From Bacteroidales bacterium (GTDB lineage: Bacteria > Bacteroidota > Bacteroidia > Bacteroidales > UBA932), in contig JAFWSX010000007.1 of assembly GCA_017519185.1 (NCBI GenBank), positions 1 through 64,000 on the forward strand: a stretch of 64,000 bases of DNA, written 5' to 3'. A program made the translations under genes and the position numbers. The notes beneath the pieces were generated by a model. That model was not told where the DNA came from, ran no database searches, and saw only the letters and a list, made by a program, of their open reading frames with translations. Shown piece by piece: positions 7,420 through 16,467 of this stretch. Each line of letters opens with the position of its first letter. The stretch's first letter is position 1.

Positions 7420-8550
7420 ATGCCGAGGGTAAGAAAATATCAGAACAAGACAGAATCCCAGTGGGGAAAGGCCGGCAAGAAAGAGATGCGCTTCAGCCGT
7501 TTCTCTTTAAAGGACTTCCTGTTGCAACTCTTTGCTCTTGCGGGAGCCGCAGCGCTCGTGCTTTCCTATGTTTCGGTGTATCTCCCGCCGTCAGAGCTGT
7601 CATCAGTCCTGATGTTTTTCGGCTTGTATTTCATACCTATTTTTTTCATCAATCTCCTGATATTCCTCATTGCTCTTTTCCGGCTCAAGGCCATAGCCTT
7701 CCTAACGCTTCTGGCGATGCTTCCGACTCTGTTCTATGCCGACCTGTTCGTCAAGTTCAGCAAGGATGAGACTGCTCCAGAAGGAGAGCCGTTCAAGGTA
7801 CTTACATACAATGTGGGAAGGATGCGTCTTTCAAGGGATGGGCTTGAGTCTGCTGCAAACTCTGCCAGGATCGAAGACTTCCTTAAACTTGAACGTCCTG
7901 ACATCGTATGCCTCCAGGAATTTTCGTTGAGGAATATGGATGCATATAAGAGTTTTGCTCCCTTTATGCCATTCCGGCACGAGTATGTTTTCGGAAACCA
8001 GTATTTCTACGGCAACGTCATACTAAGCAAGTATCCGATTGTAAACAGCGGGACAATCAAGTTCGAGGGCAGCCGCAATATGTGCATCTGGGCCGACATA
8101 GAAATGGGCGGTGAGATCCTGAGGGTTTACAACTGCCATCTTCAATCTTCTACGATTTCGTTCACAAGCCTTATACAGCGCATAGCGTCGAAAGGCGAAC
8201 TGACATCCGAGATTCGCGAAGTCCACGAAAAACTCAGGACATCCAACAAACTGCGCGCCCAGCAGGTAGAAGATATTCTTGCACATAGCCGCCAGTGCGA
8301 CTATCCGACATTGATTTGCGGAGATTTCAATGATACTCCTGTGTCTCATACCTACCACAAGCTCCGCCAGGGCCGCAAGGACAGTTTTGCGGAAGCAGGC
8401 AAAGGATTCGGGGCCAGCTATTCATATCTGTGGCCGCTGCTCAGGATTGACTACATCCTGTTCCCGAAGGAGTTCACAGCGTTCCAGAACGAAATAAAGA
8501 GAGAAAAATATTCTGACCATTATCCGGTCAGCACATTCATATACAGATAG
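7420..8550 (+). CDS. Membrane-anchored endonuclease/exonuclease/phosphatase (EEP) family protein
   Basis: 376 aa. About three hydrophobic segments occupy residues 28-110, followed by an EEP domain (about 125-376). Its signatures are the first Asn in LTYNVGRM, the metal-binding Glu in DIVCLQEF, Gly-Asp-Phe-Asn-Asp near residue 307 and the C-terminal Ser-Asp-His-Tyr-Pro. The family cleaves phosphodiesters or phosphomonoesters in nucleic acids, inositol phosphates or lipids. Because the domain is on the outer side of the membrane if the N-terminus is cytosolic and there are three passes, an envelope substrate is likely. It starts 1 nt after the rhomboid stop. Confidence 0.87.
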   Translation: MPRVRKYQNKTESQWGKAGKKEMRFSRFSLKDFLLQLFALAGAAALVLSYVSVYLPPSELSSVLMFFGLYFIPIFFINLLIFLIALFRLKAIAFLTLLAMLPTLFYADLFVKFSKDETAPEGEPFKVLTYNVGRMRLSRDGLESAANSARIEDFLKLERPDIVCLQEFSLRNMDAYKSFAPFMPFRHEYVFGNQYFYGNVILSKYPIVNSGTIKFEGSRNMCIWADIEMGGEILRVYNCHLQSSTISFTSLIQRIASKGELTSEIREVHEKLRTSNKLRAQQVEDILAHSRQCDYPTLICGDFNDTPVSHTYHKLRQGRKDSFAEAGKGFGASYSYLWPLLRIDYILFPKEFTAFQNEIKREKYSDHYPVSTFIYR

Positions 8551-8553
8551 ATT

Positions 8554-9129
8554 ATGGAAGAAGACCTTAAACAGGAAATAGAAGCCGCCGTGAAGGTGCT
8601 CAAGGAAGGAGGAGTGATACTCTATCCTACAGACACCGTATGGGGCATAGGATGCGACGCCTCCGACAAGGATGCAGTTGCCAGGGTTTTTGAAATCAAG
8701 GAGCGCGAAGATGCGAAAAGTCTCATTACTCTCGTGGCAGATGCGGATATGATAGGACGCTACGTCAAGGTCATTCCGCCGATGGCGATTGAACTCCTCG
8801 AAGTGAACGACAAGCCTATGACAATCATCTATCCCGGAGCTATGGGTCTGGCGGAGAATGTCGTGGCTGAAGACGGCAGCGTCGGCATCAGGGTTCCCCA
8901 AAGCGAATTCTGCAGGCAGTTGTGCCGTCGTTTCGGCGGGGCGATAGTCTCTACTTCCGCAAACATATCGGGAGAGGAAACACCTGTATCTTTCGAGGAC
9001 ATCAACGCTTCGATCCTGGATGCAGTGGACCATATTGTGGATCCCTGCTACGAAGACGGGGCTACAGGCGTGTCTTCACAGGTCATAAAGGTTGGGCTTG
9101 ACGGAGAGGTCAAGGTCATAAGAGAATAA
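8554..9129 (+). CDS. tsaC: L-threonylcarbamoyladenylate synthase (YrdC/TsaC family)
   Basis: 191 aa, the short YrdC-only form without the Sua5 C-terminal domain. Motifs include the substrate-binding YPTDTVWGIGCDA near residue 23, the basic Lys-Glu-Arg-Glu in the first helix region, VGIRVPQSEF near residue 110 and STSANISGEE near residue 132. It makes threonylcarbamoyl-AMP from threonine, bicarbonate and ATP for t6A37 tRNA modification, the step before TsaB/D/E. tsaE lies upstream in the same run of genes. It begins 3 nt after the EEP gene. Confidence 0.93.
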   Translation: MEEDLKQEIEAAVKVLKEGGVILYPTDTVWGIGCDASDKDAVARVFEIKEREDAKSLITLVADADMIGRYVKVIPPMAIELLEVNDKPMTIIYPGAMGLAENVVAEDGSVGIRVPQSEFCRQLCRRFGGAIVSTSANISGEETPVSFEDINASILDAVDHIVDPCYEDGATGVSSQVIKVGLDGEVKVIRE

Positions 9130-9135
9130 CGCGGG

Positions 9136-9873
9136 ATGGAGCTGTTCTATTCAAGGGATATCGCCGACGGCGGCCGGACTCTCGACCAGGAAGAAAGCAA
9201 CCACTGCATCAGAGTGCTTCGTCACGTGCAGGGGGATGTGATTCACGTGGTCGACGGTCGTGGCGGCATATACGAATGCAGGATAGACGATGCTTCCCCG
9301 AAGGCGGTCGGATTTACGGTCCTGAAAGTCGAGGAGAACTTCGGCTCCCATCCGTACGTTCTGCAGATGGCGGTGGCTCCTCCCAAGAATATCGACCGCT
9401 TCGAATGGTTTGCCGAGAAGGCTACTGAAATAGCTGTTGACAGGATCATCCCCCTGTTCGGAGATTATTCAGAGAGAAAGGTCTTCAAGAAAGAGCGCTG
9501 CGAGCGAATTGTGGTCGCGGCTGCAAAACAGTCACACAAGGGAGCCGTGCCGCAGGTGGAAGATGCTGTTTCCGTCAGGGAGTTCCTGCAGCGGCCGTTT
9601 GAAGACGGGACTGCAAAATGCATCTGCTATTGTGACGATACGGAATTCCTGGGAGTGGAGAAGATCTCGATTCTTGAAGCGCTCCGCAGAGCCGAAAGCG
9701 ACAGTTATGCGATAATGATAGGTCCGGAAGGGGATTTCAGCCGCGATGAGATGCGCCTTGCGGTGGATAATGGATGGCAGCCTGTCTCTTTGGGGACATC
9801 GAGGCTGCGCATCGAGACTGCGGCGCTCACGGCGGTGGCTGCGGTTTACCTGAATTATATCGACAAGCAATAA
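9136..9873 (+). CDS. rsmE: 16S rRNA (uracil-1498-N3)-methyltransferase RsmE
   Basis: 245 aa, SPOUT (trefoil-knot) methyltransferase. An N-terminal PUA-like part (about 1-70, with the NHCIRVLRH segment) binds rRNA. The C-terminal knot shows MIGPEGDFSRDEM near residue 196 and LGTSRLRIETAA near residue 221, which form the S-adenosylmethionine site. It methylates U1498 in the decoding centre of the 30S subunit. The gene follows tsaC by 6 nt and precedes ispF by 12 nt. Confidence 0.95.
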   Translation: MELFYSRDIADGGRTLDQEESNHCIRVLRHVQGDVIHVVDGRGGIYECRIDDASPKAVGFTVLKVEENFGSHPYVLQMAVAPPKNIDRFEWFAEKATEIAVDRIIPLFGDYSERKVFKKERCERIVVAAAKQSHKGAVPQVEDAVSVREFLQRPFEDGTAKCICYCDDTEFLGVEKISILEALRRAESDSYAIMIGPEGDFSRDEMRLAVDNGWQPVSLGTSRLRIETAALTAVAAVYLNYIDKQ

Positions 9874-9885
9874 ACCACATAAGAA

Positions 9886-10368
9886 ATGAGCAAGTTCAGA
9901 GTTGGCAACGGTTATGACGTACACGTTTTGGCTTCCGGGTACCGTCTTGTCCTTGGCGGCGTTGAGATAGACAATCCCAAAGGCTGCGTGGCACATTCCG
10001 ACGGTGATGTGATATTGCACGCGCTTTGCGATGCAATGCTTGGGGCCCTGGCTCTGGGAGATATAGGTTACCATTTTCCTGACACGGACGCACAGTATTC
10101 CAACATCGACAGCACCATCCTGCTGTCAAGAGTTGCAGACCTGGTGGCTGAGAAAGGCTACGGTCTGGTCAATGCCGACATCACACTGCTGCTCCAGAGA
10201 CCTAAGATAGCTCCGTACATCCGGCGTATGCGAGAAAGAATCGCAGAGGTTTTGAAGGTGGAGGATGATTGCATTTCCGTCAAGACGACTACCACCGAGA
10301 AGCTTGGTTTCGTCGGCAGGGAAGAGGGTGTTGCATCTTATGCAACAGTTTTGTTGGAAAAAAAATAA
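9886..10368 (+). CDS. ispF: 2-C-methyl-D-erythritol 2,4-cyclodiphosphate synthase
   Basis: 160 aa, the usual size for a trimeric IspF. Metal ligands are visible in GYDVH near residue 9 and in the HSDGDVILHALCDAMLGA motif near residues 37-54. The GDIGYHFPDTD segment near residue 58 and KTTTTEKLGFVGR near residue 132 are also canonical. It performs the cyclisation step of the non-mevalonate isoprenoid pathway, so this organism uses MEP rather than mevalonate for at least that step. It is the last gene of the operon, and the promoter of the next transcript lies in its last codons. Confidence 0.96.
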   Translation: MSKFRVGNGYDVHVLASGYRLVLGGVEIDNPKGCVAHSDGDVILHALCDAMLGALALGDIGYHFPDTDAQYSNIDSTILLSRVADLVAEKGYGLVNADITLLLQRPKIAPYIRRMRERIAEVLKVEDDCISVKTTTTEKLGFVGREEGVASYATVLLEKK

Positions 10369-10383
10369 TTTTTTATACCTTTG
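10354..10383 (+). promoter_or_regulatory. Bacteroidota promoter for tRNA-Gln
   Basis: TTG at 10354-10356, a 19-nt spacer, and TACCTTTG at 10376-10383 match the phylum consensus exactly. The -33 element is within the last codons of ispF, and the tRNA starts 30 nt after the -7 element. Confidence 0.85.
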
Positions 10384-10413
10384 CGACACTTTTGACCCGT
10401 AAGGGTCTGCCAT

Positions 10414-10484
10414 TGAGGTATGGTGTAATGGCAGCACAAGAGATTCTGGTCCTCTTAGTGGCGGTTCGAGCCCGTCTACCTCAA
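10414..10484 (+). tRNA. tRNA-Gln (anticodon CUG)
   Basis: 71 nt with a full cloverleaf. The acceptor arms TGAGGTA (10414-10420) and TACCTCA (10477-10483) pair completely. The anticodon loop TTCTGGT (10444-10450) gives CTG at positions 34-36. The T-arm is GGCGG-TTCGAGC-CCGTC. The anticodon stem AGAGA/CCTCT has one A-C mismatch next to the loop. The discriminator is A10484 and CCA is not encoded, as is usual in this phylum. Confidence 0.93.
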
Positions 10485-10490
10485 CAAAAA

Positions 10491-10518
10491 AAGCCGACTG
10501 AATAAGTCGGCTTTTTTT
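10491..10518 (+). terminator. Rho-independent terminator after tRNA-Gln
   Basis: AGCCGACT (10492-10499) pairs with AGTCGGCT (10505-10512) across a 5-nt loop, followed by a run of six T. The A-tract before the stem also makes it symmetrical. Confidence 0.9.
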
Positions 10519-10601
10519 GTTGCGCTTTGTCGGTATTCTCCGATATTCAGCATTATCCGCAAAATCGCTAACTTTATGCATACAATTTCAATGTCTGGTT
10601 T

Positions 10602-12914
10602 ATGATTGGTTATCGCCGTTATTTACTATATCTGGTTTTCTTGAGCGGCATTCTGGCTGCAGGTTGCACACCTCGAAGCGAAAGGGAACTGATCTCGTCG
10701 TTTGAAAATCCACCACAAGAGGCCAAGCCGGTGATGATATGGCAGTGGATGGACGGATGGGTCACAAAAGAAGGTATTACGCACGATCTCGAAGCCTACG
10801 CTGAAGCCGGTCTTGCAGGTGTGCAGAATTTCCAGGTGGGAGGTCCGGAGCAAACCGAGTTTCAGTATGAAAAGAATCCGATAGCTTCGGCTGAGTGGAA
10901 GGACTTGATGCGGTTCGCGATGCAGGAGTGTGCCCGTCTGGGCTTGACCTTCGGCACGCACAACTGTCCCGGCTGGTCGTCGAGCGCTTATCCCGACGTG
11001 ACTCCCGAATATGCGATGCAGGCACTGGTATGGACATCGACAAGCATCCGGGTTGGACAGCGCAACGTCCAACTGGCTCAGCCGGAGGCAAATCTGGATT
11101 TCTACCGGGACATCTGTGTGCTGGCAGTTCCTGAAAGCCCCTCACCAGTCAAGATAGCTGACATCATCGACATCACTGCCCGTATGGATTCTTCTGGACG
11201 GCTTGACTGGGTCCCTGAAAAGGGACGATGGACTGTCCTGCGTTTCGGATAGACACCCTCCGGACGGCGCAACGCCTCTACTTCTCCTGCTTCCGGTGCC
11301 GGTCTGGAGTGCGACAAGATGAGCCGCGAGGCTGTGTACCGTTTCTTCCAAGGCTACCCCACGATGATTCTGGAACTTGCCGGAGAACTTGCCGGAAAGA
11401 CACTCGTGAATTTCGAGATCGACAGCTATGAGCAGCACAGCCAGAATTGGACGCCACGGATGGAAGAAGAATTTGCCGCTCATCGCGGCTATGCCCTTCG
11501 CTCCTGGCTGCCCGCTCTGGCGGGAGTGGCCGTCGAGGGTCAGGAACAGTTCGAAAAAGACTGGAAGGCCACAATAGAGGATCTCTTCGCAGAGAACTAT
11601 TACGCATATATGTCAGAACTTGTGAAGCAGACTCCCGGAATGCGCCTGTTGATCCAGCCCTATGGGGATCCTCTCAATACAGAGAAAGTCGCCCGTCAGG
11701 ACGAGGATTTCATATTGTGCGCCGAATTCTGGACCAATCCGGCCAGTTGGGGCGGGCGCAGCGTCAACCAGATATCCGATCTGGCTCACGAACTGGGCCG
11801 CAGGGAAGTTTATGCAGAGGGTTTCACCTGCTGGCCGCTGAACGCCTGGGAAGATGACCCCTTCAGCCTCAAAGTTATGGCTGACAAGGTGTTCTGCATA
11901 GGCATAAACCGCCTGATGCTCCACGCCGGAGCCGCCAATCCCTGGCCCTGGGCAGAGCCCGGAATGACTTTTGGCCAGTGGGGCACACAGTTCACTCCAG
12001 GCAGTACGTGGTGGAAGGCAGGAGGAGCCAAGGCTCTCTTCCGCTATTTCGCACAGTGCCAGTCTTTGCTTCAAAGGGGAGATTTTGTGGAGAACCAGCC
12101 AGAGGGTGACCTGCTCTGGATTCATCGCCGCGACGGTGACATTGACATTTATTTCGTTTCCAACCAGAATGCAGACAATGCCGTGACGGTAGACTTGCCT
12201 TTTGCCAAGGGTCTGACACTCGATCCTGGCGGTTCGGAATTCATCGTCCTGCACGGAGACAAGCGGCTGCCTGTTTCGTTGAATCCCGGTGGAGTGCGCT
12301 CTGCACTGGATTTGACTGCCGGACAGGCTCTTGAAGGCTCCTGGACCGTCAATTTCCCCGAAGGGCTCGGTGCTCCGGAACAAATAGTGCTGGACAGCCT
12401 CATTGACTGGAAAGACCATCCTGAGCCAGGTGTCAAATACTTCTCGGGCACGGCATCATACCATAAGACTATCAAGTCTTCAAAGCCGATTCGCGGCCAG
12501 AGGGCATATCTGGACCTCGGCGAAGTCCACAACCTGGCGGAAGTGCTTGTCAACGGCCGCTCCTGCGGTCTGCTTTGGCGTCCTCCATTCGTGGCCGATA
12601 TAACTGATGCTTTGAAGGACGGAGACAATGAGCTGGAAATCCGCGTCACCAATCTTTGGGTGAACAGGATGATCGGCGACGAGTTCGAACCTGACGACAT
12701 AGTCTGGGGAGAACCTTTCCAATATTCCCACGCGCCTGGCAGCCCTATAGTAGGCAGTATGATGAAGGAAGTGCCTGAATGGCTGGAGAAAAATCTTCCT
12801 CGACCTTCACAGGGGCGATATACCGTCGTCAATTTCAAGTTCTTCAGCCGCTATGCTCCGCTTCAGCCCTCCGGTCTTGTCGGACCAGTCCGAGTGATAT
12901 CTATAGATCAATAG
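10602..12914 (+). pseudogene. GH106-like (alpha-L-rhamnosidase family) lipoprotein gene interrupted by an in-frame TAG
   Basis: The frame is open from the ATG at 10602 to the TAA at 12912-12914 (771 codons), except for a TAG at 11250-11252. On both sides the translation stays in the same frame and in the same family: FENPPQEAKPVMIWQW, then WTVLRFG before the stop, then TPSGRRN and GLECDKMSREA after it. The interrupted residue is expected to be Tyr, so a single base change (TAT or TAC to TAG) explains the break. The N-terminus has a lipoprotein signal with lipobox Leu-Ala-Ala-Gly-Cys at residue 22. GH106-type enzymes release rhamnose from pectins and glycoconjugates. A C-terminal beta-sandwich (about residues 610-700, DLGEVHNLAEVLVNG) is intact. 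Reinitiation at the in-frame ATG at 11319 would give an unexported fragment. Sequencing error cannot be excluded. Confidence 0.8.
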
Positions 12915-12923
12915 AAACAAACT

Positions 12924-15242
12924 ATGAAATATCGTTTCAGTTTTCTTACAATAGCAATTATAGCAATGCTATGTGCTTGCAACAGCAGCACATTCAAACT
13001 AGAGCAAAAATCCCAGGTGACCGTGTCCAACGGTTTTGAAGATCCTGTTGTAAATACAGCACTGGAAATATTCTCCAAAGATGTCGGCAATGTCCTCTCA
13101 GCGACCTGCGGTCAGACCGGCTCGGATGCTCAGATTCTGCTTGTACGCGTGGATAACCCGCAATTTGCAGCAGATCCAGATGTGGCTTCGATTTCCGGAC
13201 GGCACGAAGCCTTCGTGATGAAAGTCTTGCCTTCCGGCCAACTGTTGATAGCCGGCAGTGACGGTCACGGTGCGGCATATGGTCTGATGGAATTGTCACG
13301 GATGCTTGGAGTTTCTCCCTGGGAATGGTGGGCCGACTGCAACCCTGCGCCGAAGAACGAATTCGTTCTCAAGAATGACTTCAAGCTGGTCAGGGAACCT
13401 TCTGTGGCGTACCGTGGCATTTTCATAAATGACGAAGACTTTGCGTTCCTTCCCTGGGTGACCGGAACCTTGGAACCCACGGATATTCCCGGCCGCATAG
13501 GTCCGCAGACACACGCAAAGATTTTCGAACTGCTGCTGAGGCTTCGCGCCAACACTTTCTGGCCTGCAATGCACGGTGTTTCCGTTCCGTTCTTCCTGAC
13601 AGAAGGAAACCGCGAGGTGGCGCGTAAGTATGGCATTTACATCGGAACTTCCCATTGCGAACCTATGGCAAGCAATGCCAACGGCGAATGGAGGGTGCGC
13701 GGAAAAGGTGATTACAACTTCATGACAAACCGCGACAACGTAATGGATTTCTGGAGAGAGAGGGTCGAAGATGTAAAGGACCAGGAGATTATCTACACCC
13801 TGGGAATGCGCGGCATCCACGATGGCCCTATGAGTGGTGCCGACACACCTGAAGAGCAGAAAGCAGCCCTCGCTGAGGTAATTGCAGCTCAGCGGGCGCT
13901 CCTTGCTGAAAAGATGAACGCCGATGTGAAGGAGGTTCCGCAGGTATTCATCCCATACAAGGAAGTTCTGGATGCTTACGAGGCGGGCTTGAAAGTACCT
14001 GACGACGTGACGCTGATGTGGTGCGATGACAATTACGGCTATATCCGGCATTTTCCCACACCGCAGGAGCGTGAGCGGAAGGGTGGCAATGGAATATATT
14101 ATCACGTTTCATACTGGGGTCGGCCTCACGACTACCTGTGGCTCGGCACGTTCTCCCCGGCGCTTCTCTACCAGCAGATGGGACTGGCCTACGACAAAGG
14201 CATACGCAAGATGTGGATCCTCAACGTCGGAGACATCAAGCCTGAAGAATATCAGATCGAACTCTTTATGGATATGGCGTGGAACATGGACGATGTCCGC
14301 AAGGAAGGCTGGCAGACCCATCTGCGTTCTTTCCTTACCAGGGAATTCGGATCAAGGATTGCATCCGGAGCGATGCCTCTTATGCTGGAGCACTATCGGC
14401 TTGCCTTCATCCGCAAACCGGAGTTTATGGGAGCAACCCGCGAAGAGGAACGTGATCCGATTTACCGTGTCGTAAAGGACTTGCCCTGGGGAGAGTCTAC
14501 GATACGCGAAAGGATGGAAGACTATGCATCTCTTTATGCTGATGCGGAATCTCTGGCCAGGCAAGTGGCACCTGAACGGCAGACTGCTTTCTACCATCTG
14601 GTCCAATATCCGGTCCAGGCCGCTGCAAAGATGAACGAGAAAGCTCTGAGCGCTCAGCTGGCCCGTCACGGTCTGGCCGACTGGGCTGAGGCGGATGCTG
14701 CCTATGATGCCATTCAGGAACTGACAGCCCGCTATAACAAAGGAAAATGGGACGGTATGATGAATGCTGCACCCCGGGGGCTTCCTGTTTTTTCACGCTA
14801 CCCGCACGAAAGCGCAGGGACTCCCCTGATTGATGAACCTAAAGTGGCCGTTCTGCTGAACGGTACCGATGCGAAGGGCGAAGTCGTTCCGTGCGAGGGG
14901 CTCGGTCATAACGGAAGTGCTGTTATGCTGCCAGTGGGAAAGCCTGTCACCTTCAAGTTCAAGTCTGCTGCGGAAGAAGTACTGCTTTCCCTGAGGATGG
15001 TTCCATCCCATCCCGTGTCAGGGCCGCAGCTCAGGCTGTCAGTGTCCGCAGATGGAGGAGAGGCATTGACCTTCTCATATGAGACATATGGCCGCAGCGA
15101 GGAATGGAAAGAAAATGTGCTGAACAACCAGGCCGTGCGGGATACCGTCCTTCGCCTGTCCGGTTCCGGAAGCCACCAGCTGACTGTCACTGCCCTGGAT
15201 GAGGGAGAAATCCTGGACCGGATTCTGATTTGCGCGAAATAA
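12924..15242 (+). CDS. GH115 alpha-glucuronidase lipoprotein
   Basis: 772 aa. The signal peptide ends in a lipobox-like Met-Leu-Cys-Ala-Cys (Cys at about residue 19), which predicts an outer- or inner-membrane lipoprotein. The body matches glycoside hydrolase family 115: an N-terminal alpha/beta domain with AGSDGHGAAYGLMELSRMLGVSPW near residue 110, REPSVAYRGIFINDED near residue 157 and LRANTFWPAMHG near residue 206. Later come MRGIHDGPMSG near residue 298, MWCDDNYGY near residue 371 and HVSYWGRPHDYLWL near residue 396. These enzymes remove (4-O-methyl)glucuronic acid from internal xylose residues of xylan. The C-terminal beta-sandwich is about residues 650-772. It starts 9 nt after the GH106-like gene, so the two are cotranscribed. 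Confidence 0.9.
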   Translation: MKYRFSFLTIAIIAMLCACNSSTFKLEQKSQVTVSNGFEDPVVNTALEIFSKDVGNVLSATCGQTGSDAQILLVRVDNPQFAADPDVASISGRHEAFVMKVLPSGQLLIAGSDGHGAAYGLMELSRMLGVSPWEWWADCNPAPKNEFVLKNDFKLVREPSVAYRGIFINDEDFAFLPWVTGTLEPTDIPGRIGPQTHAKIFELLLRLRANTFWPAMHGVSVPFFLTEGNREVARKYGIYIGTSHCEPMASNANGEWRVRGKGDYNFMTNRDNVMDFWRERVEDVKDQEIIYTLGMRGIHDGPMSGADTPEEQKAALAEVIAAQRALLAEKMNADVKEVPQVFIPYKEVLDAYEAGLKVPDDVTLMWCDDNYGYIRHFPTPQERERKGGNGIYYHVSYWGRPHDYLWLGTFSPALLYQQMGLAYDKGIRKMWILNVGDIKPEEYQIELFMDMAWNMDDVRKEGWQTHLRSFLTREFGSRIASGAMPLMLEHYRLAFIRKPEFMGATREEERDPIYRVVKDLPWGESTIRERMEDYASLYADAESLARQVAPERQTAFYHLVQYPVQAAAKMNEKALSAQLARHGLADWAEADAAYDAIQELTARYNKGKWDGMMNAAPRGLPVFSRYPHESAGTPLIDEPKVAVLLNGTDAKGEVVPCEGLGHNGSAVMLPVGKPVTFKFKSAAEEVLLSLRMVPSHPVSGPQLRLSVSADGGEALTFSYETYGRSEEWKENVLNNQAVRDTVLRLSGSGSHQLTVTALDEGEILDRILICAK

Positions 15243-15247
15243 AACTT

Positions 15248-15255
15248 ATATTTGT
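15248..15255 (+). promoter_or_regulatory. Bacteroidota -7 element before the GH43 gene
   Basis: TATATTTG matches TAnnTTTG 40 nt before the ATG at 15295. The nearest TTG upstream (15230-15232) leaves only 15 nt of spacer, shorter than the usual 19-21, so the site is tentative. If real, GH43 can be expressed apart from GH115. Confidence 0.4.
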
Positions 15256-15294
15256 AGAAATGCACCCTACCAAACGACATTAATACATCTAAGT

Positions 15295-16266
15295 ATGAAA
15301 ACTCCGAAATACATTTTCCCTTCTGACTACATGGCAGACCCGTCGGTACACGTTTTCGACGGCCGTCTTTATGTGTATCCTTCACACGACTGGGATTCAG
15401 GCGTGCCCGAGGATGACCTCGGCAATCACTTCAATATGAAAGACTACCACGTCCTGAGCACTGATGACGTGGAGAACGGCGAGTTCAAGGATCACGGCGT
15501 CATCCTCAAGTTGGAAGACATTCCGTGGGCGAAATGCCACCTCTGGGACTGCGACATCGCGAAGAAGGGCGACAAATATTACCTCTACTTCCCTGCAAAG
15601 GACAAGACTCACATTTTCCGCTGCGGCGTTGCCGTTGCAGACAGCCCTACTGGCCCGTTCAAACCCCAGCCCGACCCGATCAGGGGATCTTACAGCATCG
15701 ACTACTGCATCCTGGAAGATAAAGGCGAGTATTATTTCTATTTCGGAGGCATCTGGGGCGGCCAGCTGCAGCGCTACCGCAACAACGACGCCATCGAGCC
15801 CATCAAGCTCCCGGCCGACGACGAGCCCGCACTCTGCCCCAAGATTGCGAAGTTGTCGGACGATATGCTGCAGTTCGCAGAAGCTCCGCGCGACGTGCAG
15901 ATCCTTGACGCAGACGGCAACCCTCTCAAGCACGGCGATCCGCACCGTTTCTTCGAGGCAACCTGGGTTCACAAGTACAACGGCAAGTATTATCTCTCAT
16001 ACTCTACCGGTGACACCCATTTCCTCTGCTATGCCATCGGCGACAACCCTTACGGCCCGTTCACCTATCAGGGCGTCATCCTCACTCCGGTTGTCGGCTG
16101 GACCACACACCACTGCATCGTGGAGTATAAGGGCAAATGGTATCTCTTCCATCACGACTGCGTTCCGAGCAACGGTGTCACCTGGCTCCGCAGCCTCAAG
16201 GTCGTAGAGCTCGAATACGAACCTGACGGCCGCATCAAGACCATCAAAGGCACTGCGGACGTATAA
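15295..16266 (+). CDS. GH43-family glycoside hydrolase, no signal peptide
   Basis: 323 aa, a single five-bladed beta-propeller. The catalytic base Asp is in MADPSVHVFDGRLYVYPSHD near residue 12. The second Asp is in SIDYCILED near residue 140, and the general acid Glu is in FFEATWVHKYNGKYYLSYS near residue 220. Family members act as beta-xylosidases or alpha-L-arabinofuranosidases. No signal peptide is present, so the enzyme should act in the cytosol on imported oligosaccharides, while its neighbours GH106 and GH115 are lipoproteins. It ends shortly before a strong bidirectional terminator. Confidence 0.88.
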   Translation: MKTPKYIFPSDYMADPSVHVFDGRLYVYPSHDWDSGVPEDDLGNHFNMKDYHVLSTDDVENGEFKDHGVILKLEDIPWAKCHLWDCDIAKKGDKYYLYFPAKDKTHIFRCGVAVADSPTGPFKPQPDPIRGSYSIDYCILEDKGEYYFYFGGIWGGQLQRYRNNDAIEPIKLPADDEPALCPKIAKLSDDMLQFAEAPRDVQILDADGNPLKHGDPHRFFEATWVHKYNGKYYLSYSTGDTHFLCYAIGDNPYGPFTYQGVILTPVVGWTTHHCIVEYKGKWYLFHHDCVPSNGVTWLRSLKVVELEYEPDGRIKTIKGTADV

Positions 16267-16290
16267 TAGAAAGGCACTACGGCGCCCCAC

Positions 16291-16332
16291 AAAAAAGAAC
16301 AACCGACACAACAGTGTCGGTTGTTCTTTTTT
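16291..16332. terminator. Bidirectional Rho-independent terminator
   Basis: The 19-nt arm at 16291-16309 (A6-GAACAACCGACAC) pairs perfectly with 16314-16332 (GTGTCGGTTGTTC-T6) over a 4-nt loop. It ends GH43 on the plus strand and the CAU tRNA on the minus strand. Confidence 0.95.
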
Positions 16333-16336
16333 GGAG

Positions 16337-16410
16337 TAGCGGGACCCAGGATTGAACTGGGGACCTCATGATTATGAATCATGCGCTCTAACCAGCTGAG
16401 CTATCCCGCC
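16337..16410 (-). tRNA. tRNA with CAU anticodon (elongator Met, or Ile2 after lysidine modification)
   Basis: 74 nt, complete cloverleaf: acceptor GGCGGGA/TCCCGCT, D-stem GCTC/GAGC, anticodon arm CATGA-TTCATAA-TCATG, T-arm CCCAG-TTCAATC-CTGGG, discriminator A. The first acceptor pair is a G1-U72 wobble. The absence of the three G-C pairs in the anticodon stem and the ordinary C11-G24 pair rule out the initiator. Elongator Met and Ile2 (substrate of TilS) cannot be separated by eye. CCA is not encoded. Confidence 0.88.
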
Positions 16411-16435
16411 ATCATATTTCCGCCGAAGCGGGCAA

Positions 16436-16465
16436 CAAAAGTAGATAAAAAACTGTAATACGCAA
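16436..16465 (-). promoter_or_regulatory. Bacteroidota promoter for the CAU tRNA
   Basis: On the minus strand TTG (plus 16463-16465), a 19-nt spacer and TACTTTTG (plus 16436-16443) fit the consensus exactly, with the tRNA beginning 25 nt later. The promoter sits directly after the stop of the M3 peptidase gene, so the tRNA can be made independently. Confidence 0.85.
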
Positions 16466-16467
16466 AA

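Noticed and set aside
11250..11252. TAG recoded as an amino acid
   Set aside because: TAG is used as the ordinary stop by many neighbouring genes, including rpsE, rpmD, rpsM and rnfC.
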